Source: [Streptosporangium] indianense
Lineage (GTDB): Bacteria > Actinomycetota > Actinomycetes > Streptomycetales > Streptomycetaceae
Assembly: GCF_021474405.1 (NCBI RefSeq)
Contig: NZ_JAKEIO010000066.1
Coordinates: 1 to 39,930, forward strand
Direction of reading: 5' to 3'
Length of the DNA: 39,930 nt
Both the position numbers and the translations under genes were made by a program. This document shows positions 22,218 to 30,671 of this stretch, piece by piece. The stretch's first letter is position 1. Each line of letters begins with the position of its first letter. Under the pieces are notes generated by a model. It was not told the DNA's origin. It made no database searches and saw only the letters and a list, made by a program, of their open reading frames with translations.

Positions 22218-23861
22218 TCAACCGTCGTCCGAGTCCGAGCCGGAGCCGGAGCCCGAGGCCGAGTTCGCGTCCGGATCCGTGGCGGAGGGAGAAGGGGAGG
22301 CCCCGCCCGTCGGGGTCTCCGTCTCGCACGTCACCGAGAAGGGCACCGACTCGGACGTCGTACGCACCGGCTGCCGCACCTCGACGCCGATCTCGTTCTC
22401 GAACGTCCCGGTCTGCGCCTGGGTCGACACCCGTACCGTGTCCTGCTTCGAGCGGTCGCCGCCCTCCGGGAACGACAGGGTCTTCCAGCCCCCGTCGAGC
22501 ACCTGGCCGTCCTGCGTCACCCAGCGGTAGCTGACCTCGGCCGGCAGCCGCCCCACCGTGAGCGTCGCCGTGAACTCGGGCGCCCGCGCGGCGGGCGGCG
22601 GGCACGTGCCCGAGTAGTCCGTGCGCCGGCCCTGGAGGGACACCTTCACCGACTGCGGCGGCGGACTGCTCTCCTTCGACTCGCTCGGGGTCGGCGACGG
22701 GCTGGACTTCTCCGTCGCGGTGTCGCGGGGCGGGCTCTTGGTCGCGGCGGGCGTGCTGTTCCCTGCCCCCTGGTCCCGGCCGCCGGAACCGTCCCCGTCG
22801 TTCAGCAGCGCGTACGTCAGCCCGCCCACCGCGAGCGCCAGCGCGATCACGCCCACGACCAGCACCCGGCCGGCCCGGCGGTCCCGGTCCTGGTCCGTGG
22901 CCGTCGTGGTCGCACCCGAACCGGCCGCCGCCGACTGCCCCGGGAACGCCATGGGAGGCGTGGGAGCGGGCTCGGGGTGGCCCACCACCGTCGGCGGGAA
23001 CGGCACCGCCCGCGTGGTGTCCGCGCGCGGCGACCCGCCCGCGGCGACCACCCGCAGATCCTCCTCGGCCCGCTCGGGCGGCAGCCGCTGCTCGGGGTCC
23101 TTGCGCAACAGCCCCTCGATCACCGGGGCGAGCGGCCCGGCCCGGTACGGCGGCGGCAGCTCCTCGTCGACGATCGCCCGCAGTGTGCTCAGCGGGGTGT
23201 CGTGACGGAAAGGGGAGTGGCCCTCGACCGCCGCGTACAGCAGCACACCGAGCGACCACAGGTCCGACTCCGGGCCCGGCGTACGGCCCAGGGCCCGCTC
23301 CGGGGCGAGGAACTCGGGCGAGCCGATGACCTCGCCGGTCATGGTCAGCGCGGAGCTGCCCTCGACCATGGCGATGCCGAAGTCGGTGAGCACGATCCGG
23401 CCGTCGTTCGAGATCAGCACGTTGGCCGGCTTCACGTCGCGGTGCAGCACCCCGGCCTCGTGCGCGGCCCGCAGCGCGGCCAGCACCTCCGCACCGATGT
23501 GCGCCGCACGCTCCGGTGCCAGCGGACCCTCGGCGTCCAGGACCTCGGCCAGCGACAGACCACGCACCAGTTCCATGACGATCCACGGCCGGCCGTCGTC
23601 CGTCGCCACGTCGTACACCGTCACCACGTTGCGGTTGGCGACCCGGGCCGCCGCCCACGCCTCGCGCTCCAGCCGGGCGTACATCCGCTGCACGTCGTCG
23701 CCCGCCAGCCCGGAGGGGGCACGCACCTCCTTGACGGCGACCTCGCGGTGCAGCACCTCGTCGCGGGCGCGCCACACGGTGCCCATACCGCCCTCGCCGA
23801 GCGGCGCCAGGAGCCGGTAGCGGCCCGCGATCACACGCTCACGGCCCGGTTCTTCGAACAC
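22218..23861 (-). CDS. Transmembrane Ser/Thr protein kinase (PknB-like)
   Basis: Protein of 547 aa. The kinase domain is residues 14 to about 280: Gly loop LGEGGMGTV, Lys44 in VAVKEV, HRDVKPANVL with Asp142, and DFGIAM at 160. A Pro/Thr-rich juxtamembrane segment follows, then one membrane helix (about 330-350, VLVVGVIALALAVGGLTYAL). The extracellular part has a Ser/Pro-rich stalk and an Ig-like or fibronectin-like domain (VKVSLQGRRTDYSGTCPPPA to FSVTCETE) with two Cys that could pair. No PASTA repeats are present. It probably senses an external signal and phosphorylates cytoplasmic Ser/Thr targets, which are unknown. The C-terminus is a Gly/Ser/Asp low-complexity tail. Confidence 0.92.
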   Translation of the reverse strand: MFEEPGRERVIAGRYRLLAPLGEGGMGTVWRARDEVLHREVAVKEVRAPSGLAGDDVQRMYARLEREAWAAARVANRNVVTVYDVATDDGRPWIVMELVRGLSLAEVLDAEGPLAPERAAHIGAEVLAALRAAHEAGVLHRDVKPANVLISNDGRIVLTDFGIAMVEGSSALTMTGEVIGSPEFLAPERALGRTPGPESDLWSLGVLLYAAVEGHSPFRHDTPLSTLRAIVDEELPPPYRAGPLAPVIEGLLRKDPEQRLPPERAEEDLRVVAAGGSPRADTTRAVPFPPTVVGHPEPAPTPPMAFPGQSAAAGSGATTTATDQDRDRRAGRVLVVGVIALALAVGGLTYALLNDGDGSGGRDQGAGNSTPAATKSPPRDTATEKSSPSPTPSESKESSPPPQSVKVSLQGRRTDYSGTCPPPAARAPEFTATLTVGRLPAEVSYRWVTQDGQVLDGGWKTLSFPEGGDRSKQDTVRVSTQAQTGTFENEIGVEVRQPVRTTSESVPFSVTCETETPTGGASPSPSATDPDANSASGSGSGSDSDDG

Positions 23862-23976
23862 GGCGCCCCCATTCGCAGCCGGGCGAAATCTCCATGGGGA
23901 GTGTCTTCCCCACGCGGTCGGATTTCCTCACGACGTCCGCTTTTTCTCCTGACGTCCGATGCCTCACGAACGTAAC

Positions 23977-25605
23977 TCAGCCGAGTGCGGATGCCGCCCC
24001 CTTGAACACGAGTCCGGCCCCGAGAACCAGCACGGCGAGGGCCGACCCGAGGGGTGCGGTCCGGCGTACCAGGGCGGCCATCGGGCCCGCCGTCCAGCGG
24101 GGGCGCCGGTCCAGCAGCCGGGTCATGCCGCTGCCCGCCTTGACGACCGCGTACCCGGCGGCCGTGAGGGTCAGCGCCAGCCCGACGCCGTATGCGACGA
24201 CGAGCAGCAGACCGAACCAGGCCTGTCCGAGCGCGGCGGCGCCGACCAGCACCACGACGGCGGACGGGCTGGGCACGAGGCCGCCCGCGAAGCCCATGAG
24301 GATCGTGCCGCGGAGGGTGGGGGCGACGGGGTGGGAGTGGGTGAAGCCACCGTGGGTGTGCTCGACCGTGTGGGGGTGGGAGTGCGGGTGGGCGTGATCG
24401 TGCGGGTGGTCGTGGTCGTGGTCGTGGTCGCGGTCGCGATCCTTGTGGTTGTGCGCGTGGTCGTGCTCGTGGTCGTGGTCGTGCGGGTGACCGTGGTGGT
24501 GGTCGCCGTCGTGGGTGTGGCTTCCGTGGAGGTGCGGGCCGTGCGGATGGTGGGTGTGAGCGCGGTTGCGCAGGGCGCGCCGGACCAGGCTCGCGCCCGC
24601 CAGGGTCACCAGCAGGCCGCTGGCGACACCGAGCCAGGCGATCACCGAGGGGGCCGCCGCCGAACCGGCCGTGACCAGCAGGCCCAGGGCGACCACGCCG
24701 AGGGTGTGCGTGACGGTCACCGAGGCGGCCATGGGCAGGACGTCCTTCATCCGGGCCCTGCCGCCCCGGGCCGCCGCCGTCGCGGCCATGATGGTCTTGC
24801 CGTGGCCCGGGGCGAGAGCGTGCATCGCGCCGAGGACGACGGCGATGAGGAGGGCCAGCGCGGCAAAGCCGGCGGTGAGGTCCTGCCGGGCCACGAGGTC
24901 GTCCAGGGCACGTGTCCAGCGGTCAGCGCCGCGCGGGAGCACGGACGCCGCCGGCGCGTCCGACTCCTCACCGTCCTCCTCGGCGAGGGCGGCGCCGCCG
25001 GGGCGCACCCGCAGGGCGGCCGACGCGGTGTCGGCCGGGGAGGACAGCAACTCCTCCGGATAGCTGGTCAGTTCGTCCGAGACCGACTTCTCCGGCACGT
25101 CCGACGCGGCGAGCGTCATCCGGTCGCCCCGAGCCGTGATCTCCCGCCAGCCCGGGCCGGTGGAGGTGCCCGCGCCGCGGAAGCCGAGGGCCACGGTCCT
25201 GTTCGCCGAGGGGAGTGCGGCGGTCAGCTCGCACTCCACCCGGAGGGTGTCGAGCCCGGCCTGTCCGGGCCGCACGCGCGCGCGGCTGCGCTCGGCGGTG
25301 AGGGCGACCCGGCGGCCGTCGACCGTCGCCCGGCTGTCCTCGGCGGCCGTGGCGCACCGCTCGCGCGCCCACAGGGCGATGCCGAGCCGCTCGATGTCCG
25401 GACCCGCCTGGGTCGCCGGGATCTCCGCGAGGTCCTCGACGTGGTGGACCCGCAGTTCACCGGGGGCGGCGACAAGCCCGTCGTAACGGTTGACGGTGAA
25501 GTTGCCCAGCGGGTGGGCGCTGGCCGTGGCGGCGGGCAGCAGGGTGAGCGCGCAGGCGGCCGTGAGGACGGCGCCGCCGGACGCGAACAGCCGGCGCAGG
25601 GTCAC
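23977..25605 (-). CDS. NicO-type nickel/cobalt transporter-like protein with secreted N-terminal domain
   Basis: Protein of 542 aa. A signal peptide (residues 1-30) ends ASA, exposing His31 as the probable mature N-terminus (HPLGNFTVNRYDGL). An extracytoplasmic beta-rich domain (about 31-235) precedes the membrane part. That part begins with a helix holding AMHALAPGHGKT, the NicO/HoxN-RcnA signature for divalent metal passage. Between the membrane halves lies a loop (about 347-425) with roughly 33 His, mostly DH, HH and HPH repeats. A second set of helices follows (MGFAGGLVPSPSAVVVLVG). Nickel or cobalt transport is the family's role; the metal and direction here are unknown. The GTG start overlaps the stop of the TPR gene (GTGA). 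It is the last gene of the DUF4331 operon. Confidence 0.85.
   Translation of the reverse strand: MTLRRLFASGGAVLTAACALTLLPAATASAHPLGNFTVNRYDGLVAAPGELRVHHVEDLAEIPATQAGPDIERLGIALWARERCATAAEDSRATVDGRRVALTAERSRARVRPGQAGLDTLRVECELTAALPSANRTVALGFRGAGTSTGPGWREITARGDRMTLAASDVPEKSVSDELTSYPEELLSSPADTASAALRVRPGGAALAEEDGEESDAPAASVLPRGADRWTRALDDLVARQDLTAGFAALALLIAVVLGAMHALAPGHGKTIMAATAAARGGRARMKDVLPMAASVTVTHTLGVVALGLLVTAGSAAAPSVIAWLGVASGLLVTLAGASLVRRALRNRAHTHHPHGPHLHGSHTHDGDHHHGHPHDHDHEHDHAHNHKDRDRDHDHDHDHPHDHAHPHSHPHTVEHTHGGFTHSHPVAPTLRGTILMGFAGGLVPSPSAVVVLVGAAALGQAWFGLLLVVAYGVGLALTLTAAGYAVVKAGSGMTRLLDRRPRWTAGPMAALVRRTAPLGSALAVLVLGAGLVFKGAASALG
24331..24567. repeat. Low-complexity (GTGGTC)n-like tract coding the His-rich loop
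   Basis: Imperfect 6-bp repeats (GTGGTC/GTGGTG on the plus strand) code alternating His and Asp on the minus strand. The tract is prone to length change by slippage, so the number of His residues may vary between strains. Confidence 0.7.
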
Positions 25606-27326
25606 CGGTTCCCCTCCAGGTCCTTGAGTGCGGTACGGGCCTCACGCGCGCCGAGCGGCGAGAAGCCGGGGTTCAGGTCCAGGGACGCCTTCAGGTGCGT
25701 GCGGGCCTCCCGGTCGGCGCCGGTGGCGCGTTCGATGACACCGCGGTGGTAGAGGAAGACGGCGTTGCGGTAGCCCGTGGCGGTGGCCCGGCGGGCGTAC
25801 GGCAGGGCCTCCTCGTCACGGCCGTTGACGTGCAGGGCCCACGCGAGGGCGTCGGCGGTGTGCACGCTGTGGCGGCGGTCCCACTCGGCGCGGGCGGCGC
25901 GCAGGGCTTCCTTCCTGTCGCCGTGGTCGGCGGCGGCCATGGCCGTCTCGAGGTCGGTGTTGGCGCCGCCGGCGCGGGCCAGGGCCGTCCAGGCGTCGAC
26001 GAGGGCGTACTGGTCGCCGGCCTTCGCACGGTCGCCGTCGGCGCCGCGGTCCTCGTACAGCTCGCCGAGCGCGACGAGCGGGCCGGGCAGCGGGAAGCGG
26101 GCGACGACCTGCTCCAGCCCCTTCACCGCCGCCGCCCGGTCACCGCTCGCGGCCTGGGCACGGGCGCGGCCCTCCAGGGCGGGCAGATAGGCGTCGTCGG
26201 CGGCGAGGGCGCGGGCGTAGTGGCCGAGGGCCGTCCTGTACTCGCCCTGGTTCCAGGCGAGCTGGCCGAGGGCCGTGGCGACGTACGCGACGTCGCCGGG
26301 CGCGTTCGCCGAGCTCAGGGCGCGCTCCAGTACGGCGCGCGCCGTACGGACGTCGCCGCGCAGCTCGTGCACGTACGCGTACCGCGTGAAGACGGGGACG
26401 CCCGGGCGCCGGTCGTCGGCGGTGTCGGCGGCCTGCGCGGCGTCGTCGTACCGGCCGAGTTCGACGAGGGCGTCGATCCGGGTGCACAGGGCGCGTTCGC
26501 TGTAGGGGTTCTGCTTCAGGGCCCGGTCGGCGTAGGACAGGGCGCCGGGGAAGTCGTGCCGGGCGGCGGCGAGGGCGGCACGGCCCGCCAGGGCCTGGTC
26601 GTTGCCCGGTTCCAGGTCGAGGGACCGCTTCAGGGCGCGCTCGGCCTGCGGGTACCGGGACGGGTCGCCCTTCGTACGGGCCTGCTCGACGTAGGCCAGA
26701 CCGAGGGTGGCCCAGCTGCCGTGGTCCCGCGGCTGGGCGCGCAGGTGCTGCTGCAGGGACGCGATGCCCGCGTCGAGGTCGCCCCGGGCGAGTTCGCCGG
26801 GCGACAGGGCCCCGGCCGCCGACACGGCGTCGACCCCTGCCCCTTGATCCTGCACGCCCCCGACGGCGATGGCCCCGCCGGTCACCGCGACCGCCAGCAG
26901 CACCGCGCACCCGGCGACGTGCAGGGCACGCCACCGCCGCCCCCCGTCGGCGGCCCGCCGCACGGCTGCGACCCGCTGGCCGGCGTCCGGCCCGGAGCCG
27001 GAGTCGCTCTCGTCGGGGCGGTCGCCGGCGGTGCCGTCGCCGGAGCGGGAACCGACCGTGCTGGAGCCGACCGTGTCGGAGTCGACCGTGCCGGAGTCGA
27101 CAGAGTTGGAGTCGACAGAGTTGGAGCCGGCCGAGCCGGAGTTGGCCGCGCCGAGGCCGACCGCCCCGGAGCCGACCGCGCCGGAGCCGGCCGAGCCGGA
27201 GTCGGCCCCCGCCCCGGCGGCAGAATCACCGGGCCGCCCCTGGGGCTCCGGGTGCACCGGGGACGTCGACGGCGATCGGTCGTCGTCGGGGCGTCCCGAT
27301 GTGCTGTCGGTCGTACGCGGGGGCAT
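25602..27326 (-). CDS. Membrane-anchored TPR-repeat protein
   Basis: Protein of 574 aa. The N-terminus (about 1-134) is disordered, with a Ser/Gly/Val/Asp-rich pentapeptide-like repeat (about 42-96). A basic stretch (RRWR) and one helix (about 135-157) follow, so the rest should lie outside the membrane. That rest (about 170-574) is tetratricopeptide repeats, for example YPQAERALKRSLDLEPGN, GALSYADRALKQNPYSERAL, GHYARALAADDAYLPAL and a final THLKASLDLNPGFSP. Such TPR arrays are protein-binding scaffolds. ATG 27326 (MPPRTTD) is chosen because GAGGAG lies at the right spacing; the open frame to 27461 is rejected. It sits between DUF4331 (101 bp upstream) and the NicO transporter (overlapping), implying that it links them functionally. 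Confidence 0.85.
   Translation of the reverse strand: MPPRTTDSTSGRPDDDRSPSTSPVHPEPQGRPGDSAAGAGADSGSAGSGAVGSGAVGLGAANSGSAGSNSVDSNSVDSGTVDSDTVGSSTVGSRSGDGTAGDRPDESDSGSGPDAGQRVAAVRRAADGGRRWRALHVAGCAVLLAVAVTGGAIAVGGVQDQGAGVDAVSAAGALSPGELARGDLDAGIASLQQHLRAQPRDHGSWATLGLAYVEQARTKGDPSRYPQAERALKRSLDLEPGNDQALAGRAALAAARHDFPGALSYADRALKQNPYSERALCTRIDALVELGRYDDAAQAADTADDRRPGVPVFTRYAYVHELRGDVRTARAVLERALSSANAPGDVAYVATALGQLAWNQGEYRTALGHYARALAADDAYLPALEGRARAQAASGDRAAAVKGLEQVVARFPLPGPLVALGELYEDRGADGDRAKAGDQYALVDAWTALARAGGANTDLETAMAAADHGDRKEALRAARAEWDRRHSVHTADALAWALHVNGRDEEALPYARRATATGYRNAVFLYHRGVIERATGADREARTHLKASLDLNPGFSPLGAREARTALKDLEGNR
27052..27201. repeat. 15-bp minisatellite inside the TPR gene
   Basis: Ten consecutive 15-bp units of the form YCGRCCGNGYYGGAG (plus strand) run from 27052 to 27201. 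Two adjacent units (27097-27111 and 27112-27126) are identical, a sign of recent duplication. The unit length preserves the reading frame and adds five residues per copy to the disordered N-terminus. Confidence 0.85.
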
Positions 27327-27427
27327 GACCACTCCTCGGTCGGATGTGCGGGTGCGGAAGTCGGCGGCGCGGCCCGCGCCGTGGGGGATGTGGAACGGGC
27401 CGCGCCAGTCGGTGGCAGCGGAGCGGG

Positions 27428-28960
27428 TCAGTACGCCCGGTTCCGCATGCGGCGCCACCACATCAGGGCCGCGCCGATCAGGACGATGCCGCCCGCCCCG
27501 GCCCCCGCGGAGGCGGCCATCAGACCCATGTCGTCCGAGTCCTGCGCACCGGCCGGCTGGAGCGCGTCGCCCAGCTGGCTGCGGACGTCGTTGCCGCCGT
27601 CCACGCCCTTGGCGAGCGGGCCGCGCGAACCCTCCGTCGGCAGAGCCACGTACGGGAAGTACTTCTCGAACTTCTTGTCGTTCTTGTCGACCGCGTCACC
27701 GAGGTCGTTCTTCGCACCGAGCAGCTCACCCTCGACGACCTGCAGCGACGCGTCGATCACGTCGTCGGTGAGGCGACGGCCGTTCGGGAAGCCCGCGTTG
27801 TCACCGTCCAGGACACCCAGGCGCTTGGGCTTGGCGGCCGGCTTGATGGACGTGTTGAGCCGCAGCTGCTCCGACGGCGTCACGTGCGGCGGCTGGTTGA
27901 GGTCCTTCACTCCCTTGAGGAAGACGTCGACCAGGTCGTTGCGGGGCTCGGCCGGGGCCGGGATCTTGTAGATCGCCTCGATGAGCTTCGGCAGCTCCGG
28001 GTTGGTGACGTTCTTCAGGAACTGGGCGTCGTCGCGCGGGGTGGACGCGTTGAACGTGTCCTTGTCCTTGATGGGGTTGACGACCTCATTGACCAGCGGG
28101 TTGCCGAGGCGCGAGACCTGAGTGAAGTAGCCCTTGGCGTTCTTGCGCTGGGTCGTCGACCAGATGCCGACGACCGGCTGCTCGTGCGACTCGGTGATGA
28201 AGCTGTTGGGGACCTGCAGGGCGATCGAGTTGACGTTGTAGCCCTTGAGGGTGTCGTTGCCGACCTCGGAGAGGTTCCCGCCGTACAGCAGGTCGAAGAC
28301 GCGCAGGTCCAGGAAGAACGGGTCGTCGGCCTGACCGGCGAACGTCTGCGCGCCCCCGGCGAGTTTGTGCACGGCCTGCTGGCGCAGGGCGTTGTAGTCC
28401 GGCATCGACGCCTTGCCGACGTTCGACGGCGCGACCGGCACGTCGTCGGCGACCTTGGTCTTCGACACGGCCTTCAGGTGCTTCAGCTTGATCAGTTCGA
28501 GGTCGTAGGTCTGCGTGATGTTGAGGTCGGGGTCGTCGAGGCTCTCGACCGGGCCCGTGTTGTAGAGGAACGTCTTGTCGTTCTTCGTGTGCGTCTTGAA
28601 CGTGTACCGGAAGAGCAGGTCCTCCTGGGCGTCACCGTTGCTGTCGATGCGCAGGTCGTACTGGGCGTCCTCGGCGAACGTGAAGAAGTTGGGCCCGCCG
28701 GCCGGTTCCTCGAAGGGGATCCAGTTCGCGACAATGGTCGTCGTGTCCGGCTTGTCCGGGCTGACGAACGCGTACACGTCGGTGTTGTCGTACTGCGGGG
28801 TCCCCGAGATCAGCGGGGCCTCGCGGTGGCTGGAGGCGGAGGCCTCCTCGGGTACCAGCGCGGTCACACCGGCGGCTGCGAGCCCGCCGGCGGCCAGCGC
28901 GCCACAGATCACGGTCGCGATGCTCGCGCGTCCCGCACCGGTCCTGGAGATAGGTGTCAT
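27428..28960 (-). CDS. DUF4331 secreted, membrane-anchored protein
   Basis: Protein of 510 aa. An N-terminal signal segment (residues about 10-43) leads to the DUF4331 hallmark SSHREAPLISGTPQYDNTDV, followed by YAFVSPDKPDTTTIVANWIP and YDLRIDSNGDAQEDLLFRYTF. The body is beta-rich. A single C-terminal helix (about 481-502, ending WWRRMRNRAY) should anchor it with the domain outside. The family has no established function; its conserved His and acidic patches would suit metal or ligand binding, which is inference. ATG 28960 follows GGAGG at good spacing. It is the first gene of an operon with the TPR and NicO proteins and is divergent from an ECF sigma factor. A SigK-like promoter lies just upstream. 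Confidence 0.92.
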   Translation of the reverse strand: MTPISRTGAGRASIATVICGALAAGGLAAAGVTALVPEEASASSHREAPLISGTPQYDNTDVYAFVSPDKPDTTTIVANWIPFEEPAGGPNFFTFAEDAQYDLRIDSNGDAQEDLLFRYTFKTHTKNDKTFLYNTGPVESLDDPDLNITQTYDLELIKLKHLKAVSKTKVADDVPVAPSNVGKASMPDYNALRQQAVHKLAGGAQTFAGQADDPFFLDLRVFDLLYGGNLSEVGNDTLKGYNVNSIALQVPNSFITESHEQPVVGIWSTTQRKNAKGYFTQVSRLGNPLVNEVVNPIKDKDTFNASTPRDDAQFLKNVTNPELPKLIEAIYKIPAPAEPRNDLVDVFLKGVKDLNQPPHVTPSEQLRLNTSIKPAAKPKRLGVLDGDNAGFPNGRRLTDDVIDASLQVVEGELLGAKNDLGDAVDKNDKKFEKYFPYVALPTEGSRGPLAKGVDGGNDVRSQLGDALQPAGAQDSDDMGLMAASAGAGAGGIVLIGAALMWWRRMRNRAY

Positions 28961-28998
28961 GCCGTCCGTCCTCCGTGCCAACTTGCCTGACACACGCC

Positions 28999-29026
28999 AT
29001 TCGGAGCGGTCGGCGAAGCGGATTGG
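28999..29026 (-). promoter_or_regulatory. Candidate SigK-type promoter for the DUF4331 operon
   Basis: Read on the minus strand, CCAATCC (29026-29020) and CCGAAT (29004-28999) are separated by 15 bp. M. tuberculosis SigK promoters are remembered as CCATCC and CCGAAT with a slightly longer spacer. Transcription would start near 28992, about 30 nt before the ATG. The short spacer is the main weakness. Confidence 0.45.
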
Positions 29027-29130
29027 TCGAATCTCAAACGTTCTTACGGCGCATCGGGAAAGTTGTTTCATCGCCGCGTGACCCGCGTTTTCGGCGCGCT
29101 GATCCGTAACCCCATCCGGAGGTGTGTGCG

Positions 29131-29730
29131 TTGCGAATGCCTCGTGTGAGGGGACAGGCCCGGTGCGGCCTCGGGAAGGGGGACCGAGTGGAGGCGGACG
29201 AGCTGCTGCTGCTCGTGGCAGGGGGCGACCAGAAGGCCTTCGAGGAGTTGTACGGACTGGTGTCCGGTCCGGTGTTCGGACTCGTACGGCGTGTGGTGCG
29301 CGACCCCGCCCAGTCGGAGGAGGTGGCTCAGGAGGTGCTGCTCGAACTGTGGCGCTCGGCGGCGAAGTTCGACCCGGGCCGGGGCAGCGCGATGTCGTGG
29401 ATCCTCACCCTCGCCCACCGCCGGGCCGTCGACCGGGTGCGCAGCGCCCGCGCGGCCGGTGAACGCGAGCAGCGCGAGGCACTGCGCGCGAACCAGCCCG
29501 CCTTCGACCAGGTCACCGAGGAGGTCGAGGCCGGACTCGAACGGGAATGGGTGCGCCGCTGCCTCGACCGGCTCACCGTCCTGCAGCGCCAGTCGGTCAC
29601 GCTCGCCTACTACGAGGGCTACACCTACCGTGAGGTGGCCGAGCAGCTCTCCCTGCCGCTGGGCACCGTCAAGACCCGGATGCGGGATGGGCTGACCCGT
29701 ATGCGTGAGTGCCTCGGAGGTGTGGCATGA
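29131..29730 (+). CDS. sigK: ECF sigma factor, SigK type
   Basis: About 199 aa. Region 2 runs from ADELLLLVAGGDQKAFEELY through FGLVRRVVRDPAQSEEVAQE and VLLELWRSAAKFDPGRGSAM, then SWILTLAHRRAVDRVRSARA. Region 4 is RQSVTLAYYEGYTYREVAEQ plus LSLPLGTVKTRMRDGLTRMR. The AHRRAVDRVR and VLLELW patterns match SigK, and the downstream RskA-type gene confirms the group. TTG 29131 is taken because GGAGG lies 8 nt before it. ATG 29137, GTG 29122 and GTG 29188 (with AAGGGGG, giving VEADELL) are real alternatives. The stop overlaps the anti-sigma start (ATGA), coupling the two. The likely target is the divergent DUF4331 operon. Confidence 0.88.
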   Translation: MRMPRVRGQARCGLGKGDRVEADELLLLVAGGDQKAFEELYGLVSGPVFGLVRRVVRDPAQSEEVAQEVLLELWRSAAKFDPGRGSAMSWILTLAHRRAVDRVRSARAAGEREQREALRANQPAFDQVTEEVEAGLEREWVRRCLDRLTVLQRQSVTLAYYEGYTYREVAEQLSLPLGTVKTRMRDGLTRMRECLGGVA

Positions 29731-30545
29731 GCCTCTTCCGCCGCGAGGACCTGCACTCGCTCGCCGCGCCCTACGCGCTCGACGCCCTGGAGCCCCCGGA
29801 GCGGGTCCGCTTCGAGCGGCACCTCGCGGACTGCGACCGCTGCGGCGCCGAGGTGCGCGCCCTTTCCGAGGACGCCGTGCGGCTCGCCTGGTCCACGACC
29901 GCCCCGCCCCCGGCCGCCCTGCGCGAGCGGGTCATGCTCGCCGTACGGACGACTCCTCAGGACCCGGCGCCGCAGGGGGCGGTGCGTGAGCCGGCGCGGG
30001 CGCGGGCAGCTCAGCTGCCCCCGCACGTGTGGGGCGCCCAGCCGCCGCCGCGGCAGCGGCAACGCCGTCGCATCCCGCTGTTCGTGCCCTTCGCGACGGC
30101 CACCGCCGCCGCGGCCCTCGTCGTCGCCTCGTTGTTCGCCGTGCAGGCGAACCGGACCCAGGACCGGCTGACCGCGGAGCAAGATCGGTCACGTGAGATC
30201 GCCCACGTTCTGGCCGCTCCGGACGCCCGTGCGAGCACCGGCCGGGACGGACGGGGGCGTACGATCGGAGTGATCGCTTCCGCCACGGAGGGGAGTGCGG
30301 TCGTCACCCTCGGCGGATACGGCGCCCCGGCGGGCGGCCGCGTGCACCAGTTGTGGCTCATGCGCCCGGGCGCGCAACCACGCTCCCTCGGCCTCTTCCA
30401 GGGCGACACGCCCCTGGTCGCGACGGGTTTGGGGACCTCCGCGACGTCACTGGCCGTGACCGTCGAGCCCGCCGGGGGATCGCCGCAGCCCACTACCCAG
30501 CCGTTCGTCCAACTCGCCCTGAAATCTGTTGGATTCGGTGAGTGA
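29727..30545 (+). CDS. rskA: Anti-sigma-K factor, RskA family
   Basis: Protein of 272 aa. The cytoplasmic N-terminal anti-sigma domain contains the zinc-finger-like H-x3-C-x2-C (His32, Cys36, Cys39; RHLADCDRCG) after PYALDALEPPERVRFE. A Pro-rich linker leads to one membrane helix (about 117-140, FVPFATATAAAALVVASLFAVQ). The extracytoplasmic RskA domain (about 175-272) includes SATEGSAVVTLGGYGAPAGG, RVHQLWLM and LALKSVGFGE. In known systems such a protein holds SigK at the membrane until proteolysis releases it; mycobacterial RskA is thought to respond to redox through its CxxC-type site. ATG 29727 overlaps the sigma stop. No site-1 or site-2 protease gene is nearby. Confidence 0.9.
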   Translation: MSLFRREDLHSLAAPYALDALEPPERVRFERHLADCDRCGAEVRALSEDAVRLAWSTTAPPPAALRERVMLAVRTTPQDPAPQGAVREPARARAAQLPPHVWGAQPPPRQRQRRRIPLFVPFATATAAAALVVASLFAVQANRTQDRLTAEQDRSREIAHVLAAPDARASTGRDGRGRTIGVIASATEGSAVVTLGGYGAPAGGRVHQLWLMRPGAQPRSLGLFQGDTPLVATGLGTSATSLAVTVEPAGGSPQPTTQPFVQLALKSVGFGE

Positions 30546-30671
30546 TCGCAAATACATCGTCAACCCCCTTACGGGGAAGGTGAATCCTGTGACCGCGATA
30601 CACGAGTGCCGGGACGGGGCGATAGGGTTAGCCTGCCCGGGCCGGGTGGACTCGTACGGGTGGGGAGTGAC

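Noticed and set aside
23959..25752. Plus-strand frame with long Val-rich runs opposite the NicO gene
   Set aside because: It is the complement of the His/Asp repeat; the minus strand carries the signal peptide and NicO motifs.
26869..27771. Plus-strand EPT/EPA repeat frame over the minisatellite
   Set aside because: The minus strand carries the TPR protein with a start, membrane helix and repeats; the plus frame has no start context and no fold.
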